Assembly (NCBI GenBank): GCA_030622375.1
Contig: JAUXGC010000065.1
Coordinates: 1 to 7,124 of the forward strand
Length of the DNA stretch: 7,124 nucleotides
Reading direction: 5' to 3'
DNA from: Sulfurovum sp.
GTDB taxonomy: Bacteria > Campylobacterota > Campylobacteria > Campylobacterales > Sulfurovaceae
Numbering within the stretch: the stretch's first letter is position 1; every line of letters begins with the position of its first letter. The position numbers and the translations under genes are program-made. Below, in pieces: positions 1 through 5,510 of the stretch. The notes under the pieces were generated by a model that was not told the DNA's origin, made no database searches, and saw only the letters and a list, made by a program, of their open reading frames with translations.

Positions 1-2519
1 CCGTCAACTCTTGCAAGAACTGTACGCACTCTAGATCCATCTTCTTTAAATATTTTTACATAACTATCTTGATATAAAAAATCACAAATATCACTTAAAT
101 TTACCATCTGTGTTTGATCTGGCGTGAGTAGCTTGATAGTAGGCAAGTTTGCATTATTATCCTTATTTAACTCCTCAATACGTATGCGAATAAGCCCTGT
201 TTCATTAAACATCTTTCCATACTCTGCTTTTAAAAATGATCCTTTTAGGGTTGACGTAATATACGATTCACTAAAACCGAGCATTTGCCCATACTCATTT
301 ACACGAAGTTTTAACTCCTGTACTCCCTCTCTTGCATTATCTCCTATATCTAGAATACCCTCTATCTCTCCAAGCCTATCCTTGAGTCTCTGCCGTGTCT
401 CTATCATTTGTTTTTCAGGTATCCCAGACAGTCCAATTTCAACATCAAACCCGACAAGACCTGCCTGTGGGGCGAAGACGCTAAGGTCTGTAAAAACCTT
501 ATTTCCCTCACTAGTTTTTAAAACTCTATATCTATCTACAATGCGCTCCTGTATATCCTTGACAATCTCTTGTGCTGTGTTTTTGCGTATCATGTCACTT
601 CCATCATACTCTAAAGAAAAAAGTGGTCCTATATATGCATCAAAAAAGTTTTCTGCTGACTTTTCATGCAAGTTTACAAAAATTTGAAACAGATTTTCAC
701 CAGTTTCAAAAGCCTGTTTAGCGTCTAAGTTTATCCCTACAACTGAGGTTACAGAGGAGAGGTCATCTTTGTCTAGCTTTGCCAAAATATCTTTCTCTAT
801 GGAAGTTACAAACAGTTCCGTCTCTTCAAGTCTATTATTGATATCTACTTTACCACTTATATATATTTGTGTTGTATCAAATTTAGGAAAAAGTTCAAAT
901 TTAGTAATTTGAAACATACCAAATGTTGCAAGTAAAACAAATAGCACCAACAACGGTAAACTAAACTTTTTGGTTTGTAAAAGAGTATTTAAAATTTTAT
1001 GGTAAATTTTAAACATTGCCACCCAAAAATTACTCTTTTTAAGCTTTTTTGCTCTATCTCCAAATGAGAACAGTTCTTTGGTGTGCAGAGGTAAAAAATA
1101 GAAAGCTTCAAAAAGTGAACTAAGAAGAAGGATGCTTATCATAATAGGAAGCACTTTCATAAAAACACCCATCTCTCCACTCATAATCAACAATGGTAAA
1201 AAAGAAAATATTGTGGTGAGTGTTGCCGTTATGACTGCTGGAAGCATTTCGGTAGCACCATCTACGGCTGCATCTCTTGGAGTTTTTCCCATCTCAATAT
1301 GACGATAAATATTTTCTGCCACAACAATAGCCTCATCTACTATCATTCCTAGTGCAATAAGTGCCCCTAGTAGCGTAAGCATATTTAAACTGTACCCCAG
1401 CAAGTCTGCACATATAAGCGTAATCATAAAACTTGCAGGTATTCCTATGGCAACCACAAGGGCAATACGATAATTTAAGCTCAAAAGAAGTGCCAAAAAA
1501 ACCAAAATAAGTCCAAACAGAATATTTGAAGTTACAAGATTAAGTCTATTTTTAATCCAAATAGAGGTATCGGTATAAGCTTCAAATGTTACATTTTTAT
1601 ACTCTTTTTGATACTCTTTTAAAAAATTTCTTATCTCTAAACTGAGAGCTATAGCATTACCCTCTTGAGTCTTATTAATATTTAGAGAGACATTTTGCAC
1701 TCCATTAAAATGTGATATTTCAGCTCTATCTCCCAAACCAAATGTAATCGTTGCAATATCACTTAACCTAACACGCTGTCCACCAACACCTATAAGTGTA
1801 TCTTCTAGCTTACTAACACTTTTTTCTCCATTAATTGTAGAGATATAAAGATGTTTACCTTGTTGCTGTATGGCTCCGATAGGAAAAATGGAACTAAGAG
1901 AACTTATAGCACGATATACCGAATCTTTAGCTAAGCCATAAGCATTAAGTTTTTCATCATCTATCTTTACAACTACCTCATCATCTACATCACCGTAAAC
2001 TGTTAAGCCTGTTAAATTTTTATAGCTTCCAAGTTTGCTTTTCAATTTGTTACCAACATCAAGAAGGTCTCGTATAGGCAAGTCACCAGATACAGCAACG
2101 ATAAGCAGAGGAAACTTTTTCTCCAAAACTCTTGCAACTGGCTCACTCATGTCTGCCGGCAAATCACGTCGTACATTGGCAATGATGTCTTTAACTTCTC
2201 CTAAAACAGCTTGATTATCATTACCAGCTTTAAGCAGTGCGCTAATAACAAATGAGCCATTTTGGATAACTGTTTCTATGCTCTCTATCTCAGAGACACT
2301 CTTCATATCATCCTCAATGCTCTTGACTGCCATTCTGTCAAGTACATCTGCACTACTTCCTGCATAACCACCACGTACAATAATCTGGTCAAGTGTGGCT
2401 GAAGGAAAAATTTCTTTTGGAATATTTTGATAGGAAAAAACAGCCAAAAACAACATAAAAACCATAAAAATATGGTTAATAATTGGCTTATCGACCGCAA
2501 ATTCAATAAAACGTCTCAT
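1..2519 (-). CDS. RND-family efflux transporter permease, 3' end cut off by the window edge
   Basis: This is an inner-membrane proton-driven efflux pump subunit of the RND (AcrB-like) superfamily. The frame stays open from the ATG at 2519 down to position 1, giving 839 complete codons of a family that usually has about 1,000-1,050; the last part of the second membrane domain is missing. A first membrane helix (about residues 12-31) is followed by a periplasmic porter domain (about 32-325). Helices lie near 333-348, 353-374, 380-404, 428-447, 452-477 and 516-537, and a second periplasmic domain follows. The fourth helix carries GMIVDEAIVVAENI; D395 matches the proton-relay Asp407 of AcrB and E396 occupies the Asp408 position. 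The start is supported by AAAGGA about 10 nt upstream. It lies 21 nt after the FtsL-like stop, so it is probably cotranscribed with rsmH. No membrane-fusion or outer-membrane partner is visible; they may lie beyond position 1. The substrate cannot be deduced. Confidence 0.93.
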   Translation of the reverse strand, partial: MRRFIEFAVDKPIINHIFMVFMLFLAVFSYQNIPKEIFPSATLDQIIVRGGYAGSSADVLDRMAVKSIEDDMKSVSEIESIETVIQNGSFVISALLKAGNDNQAVLGEVKDIIANVRRDLPADMSEPVARVLEKKFPLLIVAVSGDLPIRDLLDVGNKLKSKLGSYKNLTGLTVYGDVDDEVVVKIDDEKLNAYGLAKDSVYRAISSLSSIFPIGAIQQQGKHLYISTINGEKSVSKLEDTLIGVGGQRVRLSDIATITFGLGDRAEISHFNGVQNVSLNINKTQEGNAIALSLEIRNFLKEYQKEYKNVTFEAYTDTSIWIKNRLNLVTSNILFGLILVFLALLLSLNYRIALVVAIGIPASFMITLICADLLGYSLNMLTLLGALIALGMIVDEAIVVAENIYRHIEMGKTPRDAAVDGATEMLPAVITATLTTIFSFLPLLIMSGEMGVFMKVLPIMISILLLSSLFEAFYFLPLHTKELFSFGDRAKKLKKSNFWVAMFKIYHKILNTLLQTKKFSLPLLVLFVLLATFGMFQITKFELFPKFDTTQIYISGKVDINNRLEETELFVTSIEKDILAKLDKDDLSSVTSVVGINLDAKQAFETGENLFQIFVNLHEKSAENFFDAYIGPLFSLEYDGSDMIRKNTAQEIVKDIQERIVDRYRVLKTSEGNKVFTDLSVFAPQAGLVGFDVEIGLSGIPEKQMIETRQRLKDRLGEIEGILDIGDNAREGVQELKLRVNEYGQMLGFSESYITSTLKGSFLKAEYGKMFNETGLIRIRIEELNKDNNANLPTIKLLTPDQTQMVNLSDICDFLYQDSYVKIFKEDGSRVRTVLARVD

Positions 2520-2540
2520 TTTAAATTTTTCCTTTTTAGT

Positions 2541-2813
2541 CTATTCATGTTCTCGTATATCAAAAATAGTATCCGTAACTCTATTTTTAAATTTAAGTGA
2601 CTCTACATTTTGTCGTAAAATTACTCTCTCTGCCCTAAGTGTCTCCACTTCTCTTTGTAGTTTGTTGACTTTTTTACTCTCATAATATATTTGATTACTC
2701 ACATAAATTTTAATAGTTGTGAGTATAAGTACAATACTTACTGACATAAAAATAATACTTATCATACCAAAAGTAATCCCATTAGGGTTTTTATTTTTTA
2801 CTTTTTTCATCAT
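2541..2813 (-). CDS. FtsL-like small bitopic membrane protein with coiled coil
   Basis: The 90-residue product has a short basic N-terminus (KKVKNKNPNG), one hydrophobic helix at about residues 14-38, and a charged heptad-like segment (about 43-78, with leucines and valines spaced as in a coiled coil: KLQREVETLRAERVILRQNV). This is the architecture of FtsL, the divisome protein that pairs with FtsB and recruits the septal synthase FtsW/FtsI. Primary sequence identity in FtsL is low, so the call rests on architecture plus position directly after rsmH, the standard place of ftsL in the dcw cluster. The start codon overlaps the rsmH stop (ATGA, 2810-2813), with AGG 5 nt before it inside rsmH, so translation is likely coupled. 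A second ATG follows at once. FtsB/DivIC-like proteins have the same shape and cannot be excluded. Confidence 0.75.
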   Translation of the reverse strand: MMKKVKNKNPNGITFGMISIIFMSVSIVLILTTIKIYVSNQIYYESKKVNKLQREVETLRAERVILRQNVESLKFKNRVTDTIFDIREHE

Positions 2814-3724
2814 GCAAACCTAAAACTTCTTAATTTTGCCGACCTGCTTCTAGGGTTTACTTTAAGCTCCTCTTTGGAAGCAATAACAGGTTTGCGTGAG
2901 ATTGGTTTTCCTAATGCATGATTTTTACTGCAAATACATCGCATAGCTTGAGGGTCACAAATACAGTTCAAACTCCATTTCTTGAAACGATTTTTAACTA
3001 AACGGTCTTCTAATGAATGAAAAGTGATAAGTGAAACCACCTCACCCTTATAGTGTCTTGCCTCTATCGCATCTAAAAGACCTTCTATCTCTCCTAGTTC
3101 ATTATTTACCTCTATACGAATAGCTTGAAACATCAAAGTCGCAGGATGAATCTTGCCTCCTGAAGGTATAACACTTTTTGCTATTGCACTAAGCTCTTTA
3201 GCACTCTCTATGGGTGCTTTTGCTCTAGCTTCTATTACGGCACCTGCGAGTTTTCGGTATGAACGTACTTCTCCGTACATATCAAAAATATATTCTAGTT
3301 TATCTTTAGGGTATTTATTGACTACTTCATAAGCACTTAATGGTGCGTCTGCATCCATACGCATATCCAAATTATCAGAGTCGAAAGAGAAACCACGATC
3401 TTTCTTGTCAAGTTGTAGTGAAGAGACACCAAAATCTGCAAGCAGTGCCACAATAGGTGTTTCTTTTAGTACAGGAAGTACATAAGCAAAGGTACCTTTA
3501 TAAAGTACACTTCTCTCATCAAAAGGTTCAAGTCGCTTCTTAGAAAACACCAAAGCTTCACTGTCTCTATCTATACCTATATGTTTAAGCTGTGAAAAAC
3601 TCTCTAAAACTTTAAAACTATGTCCCGCATATCCTAAAGTACAATCCACAAAATACCCATCACTCACATCATTAAAACTCTCTAATACTTCATTTAAAAG
3701 TACTGGTACATGAGGGGTTTTCAC
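2810..3724 (-). CDS. rsmH: 16S rRNA (cytosine(1402)-N4)-methyltransferase RsmH (MraW)
   Basis: RsmH transfers a methyl group from S-adenosylmethionine to N4 of C1402 in 16S rRNA at the ribosomal P site. The 304-residue length fits the family (about 300-315). Visible signatures are HVPVLLNEVLE (5-15), the SAM-binding loop DCTLGYAGHS (27-36), the acidic motif GIDRD (50-54), LLADFGVSS (94-102), RGFSFDSDNLDMRMD (110-124), HPATLMFQAIRIEVNNEL in the second half, TFHSLEDRLVK, and a C-terminal NPRSRSAKLR. Four cysteines at 254, 256, 263 and 265 form a CxC-x6-CxC cluster before the C-terminus, seen in many RsmH proteins and possibly metal-binding. The start is GTG, fixed by AAAGGA 5 nt upstream and by the N-terminal motif. 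It is the first gene of a probable rsmH-ftsL-RND operon. Confidence 0.97.
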   Translation of the reverse strand: MKTPHVPVLLNEVLESFNDVSDGYFVDCTLGYAGHSFKVLESFSQLKHIGIDRDSEALVFSKKRLEPFDERSVLYKGTFAYVLPVLKETPIVALLADFGVSSLQLDKKDRGFSFDSDNLDMRMDADAPLSAYEVVNKYPKDKLEYIFDMYGEVRSYRKLAGAVIEARAKAPIESAKELSAIAKSVIPSGGKIHPATLMFQAIRIEVNNELGEIEGLLDAIEARHYKGEVVSLITFHSLEDRLVKNRFKKWSLNCICDPQAMRCICSKNHALGKPISRKPVIASKEELKVNPRSRSAKLRSFRFA

Positions 3725-3729
3725 TTATT

Positions 3730-3735
3730 TCCTTT
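3730..3735 (-). promoter_or_regulatory. Shine-Dalgarno AAAGGA that fixes the GTG start of rsmH
   Basis: On the minus strand AAAGGA is followed by AATAA and then GTG at 3724. No ATG occurs early in the reading frame (the next methionine is residue 121, after the catalytic motifs), so this site and the conserved HVPVLL motif together decide the start. Confidence 0.85.
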
Positions 3736-3785
3736 ACGATAATATACTACAAAGTAGCGACCATGTCACTATTGACTAATTTTAG

Positions 3786-3794
3786 TGTTATAAT
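3786..3794 (+). promoter_or_regulatory. Extended -10 promoter for the aldolase-like gene
   Basis: TGT followed by a consensus TATAAT (3789-3794), preceded by TTTTAG, is a strong extended -10. Predicted transcription start is about 3801, leaving a ~24-nt leader. A TTGACT at 3772-3777 resembles a -35 but is only 11 bp from the -10, too close for a standard sigma-70 promoter. The -10 overlaps that proposed for rsmH on the other strand. Confidence 0.6.
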
Positions 3795-3798
3795 ACCA
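3790..3798 (-). promoter_or_regulatory. Candidate extended -10 promoter for the rsmH operon
   Basis: Read on the minus strand, the sequence is TTTTGGTATTAT, an extended -10 (TGg-TATTAT) of the type common in Campylobacterota, with no obvious -35. It would start transcription near 3783 and give a leader of roughly 60 nt. A competing candidate is TATATT at 3746-3741 on the same strand, but its start point would fall almost on the ribosome binding site. Assigned by eye only. Confidence 0.45.
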
Positions 3799-3824
3799 AA
3801 ATATTACTAACAAAGGTTGCCCAA

Positions 3825-4400
3825 ATGATGGATAAACATCTTATTGATGAAATTAAACATGTCTCATTTTCTCTATTTAACAAAAACTTCTTTGGGGTAT
3901 ATCATGGTTCTATTTCTGCTAGAGTGTCCAGTAGTGGGTTTATAATAAACTCCAAGGATACCATCTTGGATGAAGTTAATCAAGAATCACTTGTAAAACT
4001 TGATTGCAAAAAAGAGGATTATAGATGGAGTCAGGCAAGCAGCGATGCTTTCATACATGAGCACATTTATGAAAGCATCCCAAACGCCAAATATGTCTGC
4101 TTTACCATGCCGCCTTATGCAACAGCCTACTCTTTAAAACATGGTAAAGTATCTCCTCAAGATTATCATGGGAAGAAAGTTTTAGGAGAAGTTATTGTCT
4201 ATGACCCTAAGAGTATAGATGACTGGATGGAGCGTGCACCTTACGAAATACCTCAATTTTTCCACAAACACGATACACATCTTCTTCTTATTAAAGGTTT
4301 TGGACTTATATCTTACGATAGGGATATTACAGAGATGGCAAAAAAAATTTCTATTTTAGAAAACTCATGCAGACTATTGGCTTTAAGTACAAATTTATAA
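3825..4400 (+). CDS. Class II aldolase/adducin-fold protein lacking the metal-site histidines
   Basis: The 191-residue soluble protein has the layout of class II aldolases (fuculose-phosphate aldolase, ribulose-phosphate epimerase and adducin head). YHGSISARV (26-34) corresponds to the family's GN(I/V)S segment, SSDAFIHEHIY (72-82) to the substrate/catalytic segment, PPYATAYSL (96-104) follows the metal motif, and KGFG (157-160) with ENSCRLLAL closes the fold. The features needed for chemistry are changed: the HxH zinc motif before the conserved Pro-Tyr-Ala reads F93-T94-M95, the third His position in the GHG-like motif is F159, and the catalytic Glu of the SSE segment is D74. I therefore expect the fold but not aldolase activity; a binding or structural role is possible. 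From memory, similar histidine-poor proteins occur in other Campylobacterota. The start at 3825 is favoured over the ATG at 3828 by AAAGG 8 nt upstream. It has its own promoter, divergent from rsmH. Confidence 0.85.
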   Translation: MMDKHLIDEIKHVSFSLFNKNFFGVYHGSISARVSSSGFIINSKDTILDEVNQESLVKLDCKKEDYRWSQASSDAFIHEHIYESIPNAKYVCFTMPPYATAYSLKHGKVSPQDYHGKKVLGEVIVYDPKSIDDWMERAPYEIPQFFHKHDTHLLLIKGFGLISYDRDITEMAKKISILENSCRLLALSTNL

Positions 4401-4407
4401 ATACTTT

Positions 4408-4416
4408 TGCTATACT
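4408..4416 (+). promoter_or_regulatory. Extended -10 promoter for the Sel1-repeat gene
   Basis: TTTTGCTATACT begins 5 nt after the stop codon of the aldolase-like gene. TGC-TATACT matches the extended -10 typical of Campylobacterota housekeeping promoters. Transcription would start near 4423, leaving a ~67-nt leader that contains the tandem repeat. A consensus TATAAT at 4427-4432 is a second possible -10, but it lacks the upstream TG. Confidence 0.5.
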
Positions 4417-4428
4417 CTACCCACCTTA

Positions 4429-4461
4429 TAATATAAATTAGACCCTTAATATAAATTAGAC
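4429..4461 (+). repeat. Tandem 15-bp direct repeat (18-bp period) in the leader of the Sel1 gene
   Basis: TAATATAAATTAGAC occurs at 4429-4443 and again, without mismatch, at 4447-4461, separated by CCT. The pair lies just downstream of the proposed promoter and ends 28 nt before the start codon. It could be a tandem operator, a duplicated promoter element (the first copy overlaps TATAAT), or a replication-slippage duplication. Confidence 0.8.
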
Positions 4462-4489
4462 AAAAAACTCTAAAAAATAGGACACATGC

Positions 4490-5497
4490 ATGAATCAGAC
4501 AAAAAAAAGATTAAGCATTATTGAGATTGCTATCTCTATTACAGATATTGAAACCATACAACTTCAAATATTGAAACTTAGTCTTCTTAAGGGAAATTTT
4601 GAGATTCAAAGAATTATAGATGAACTCCGAACAGGAAACTACATACAAGCACAAGAACTTATTGCTACATATATCGATACTTCTCGCCAAGAATTGATGC
4701 AAAGAGTATCTCCCGAAGATGAACAGCCAAAGATAGCAGAAGAGAGCAAAAAAGAGATACTTGATTTTAGCACATTAGGGTTAGAATATACTACCAAGGG
4801 AACATCAGCAGATAAAGATGTTAACCATTTAGTAAAAGATACTTTACTGGATGACAAAGAGTCTGATACTCTTGAAAAGCAAAAAGGGATTGTGCCTTCA
4901 GTAGAGACTCTACGCGTTCGACACAAAGCCATTCCGTATATAGAACAAAAATTCAAAAATATGTCTGCTCAATATCCAGTTGTCCATGACAGTAGCAAAA
5001 AATTCTCTTCAGTTGATATGTGGTTACTTCAAATTTGCAATAAGGGGTATACTGATAACGAAGTGGAAGAGATGATGAATCATATTTTAAAACTAACTAA
5101 AGAGAATAAACTCGAAGAGGCGGGGCAACTACTTCTTATCTCTGGAGCCACACAGTCAAAATTTGCACAGTTTATATTAGCTAGAGAACTATACAAAGGA
5201 AAAATACTTCAAAAAAACATCTATGAATCATTTACACTTATCAGTCGTTTGGCTATGAACGAGAACTATCCAGAAGCCATATGTGATTTGGCACAATTTT
5301 ACGAAAATGGCATAGGAGCACCCAAAAATAAGGTTAAAGCAGAAGCTCTCTACATGGATGCTATGAATTTGGGAGCTCAAAGAGCCATAAAACATCACAA
5401 AAAAATTCATAAAGAAAACAAAAGCTTTTTCTCTTTTTTAAAGAGAGACAAAAACATAGATAAAAATGACAATCTTACCCTCCCAGAAATACTTTAG
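4490..5497 (+). CDS. Cytoplasmic Sel1/TPR-like repeat protein of unknown role
   Basis: The 335-residue product has no signal peptide or membrane helix. Its N-terminal helical part (about 5-65) includes ETIQLQILKLS and the TPR-like NYIQAQELIATYI. A charged, probably disordered linker follows (about 72-135). A second helical domain begins at about 147 (IPYIEQKFKNM, then a Trp-containing MWLLQICNKGY segment and ENKLEEAGQLLLIS). Two Sel1-like repeats lie at about 224-259 (AQFILARELYKGKILQKN) and 260-296 (EAICDLAQFYENGIGAPKNK, then the AEALY and AQRA signatures). The tail is basic and aromatic (SFFSFLKRDK). Sel1 and TPR repeats scaffold protein-protein contacts; the partner is unknown. The start is set by AGGA 7 nt upstream; the ATG at 4486 is in another frame and ends quickly. 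I recall similar proteins in other Campylobacterota but know no assigned function. Confidence 0.88.
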   Translation: MNQTKKRLSIIEIAISITDIETIQLQILKLSLLKGNFEIQRIIDELRTGNYIQAQELIATYIDTSRQELMQRVSPEDEQPKIAEESKKEILDFSTLGLEYTTKGTSADKDVNHLVKDTLLDDKESDTLEKQKGIVPSVETLRVRHKAIPYIEQKFKNMSAQYPVVHDSSKKFSSVDMWLLQICNKGYTDNEVEEMMNHILKLTKENKLEEAGQLLLISGATQSKFAQFILARELYKGKILQKNIYESFTLISRLAMNENYPEAICDLAQFYENGIGAPKNKVKAEALYMDAMNLGAQRAIKHHKKIHKENKSFFSFLKRDKNIDKNDNLTLPEIL

Positions 5498-5510
5498 AGA
5501 ACCTCTAAGG
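5492..5510. terminator. Hairpin spanning both stop codons of the convergent Sel1 and bioA genes
   Basis: CTTTAGAG-AAC-CTCTAAGG can form an 8-bp stem (one G-U pair) with a 3-nt loop. The TAG of the Sel1 gene (5495-5497) is in the left arm and the TAG of bioA (5507-5505 on the minus strand) in the right arm. A run of six T lies at 5518-5523, 7 nt beyond the stem on the plus strand, and the minus side has none, so it is at best a weak intrinsic terminator for the plus-strand gene. Confidence 0.35.

Noticed and set aside
124..687. Open frame of 187 codons on the plus strand
   Set aside because: It lies antisense inside the RND permease, whose frame is continuous and carries clear family motifs; the plus-strand product is Ser-rich, has no domain signature and no ribosome binding site.
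2303..2506. 67-codon minus-strand frame near the start of the RND gene
   Set aside because: It is out of frame with the RND permease and overlaps its N-terminal helix; its hydrophobic look comes from the T-rich coding sequence.
2959..2994. Cys cluster CxC-x6-CxC in RsmH, considered as a novel metal site
   Set aside because: Similar cysteine clusters occur in many bacterial RsmH proteins, so it is a family feature and not new.
3772..3777. TTGACT as a -35 element for the aldolase-like gene
   Set aside because: Only 11 bp separate it from TATAAT; sigma-70 promoters need about 17 bp, and the extended -10 explains the promoter without it.
4511..4956. Two minus-strand frames opposite the Sel1 gene
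   Set aside because: Both are antisense to the well-formed Sel1-repeat coding sequence and have no recognisable motif.
5228..5410. 60-codon minus-strand frame
   Set aside because: Antisense to the Sel1 repeats; no Shine-Dalgarno site or domain.
5430..5446. Perfect 7-bp inverted repeat TCTCTTT-TTT-AAAGAGA near the end of the Sel1 gene, considered as a terminator
   Set aside because: It is inside the coding sequence, low in GC, and not followed by a T-tract on either strand; it reflects Phe/Lys codons.
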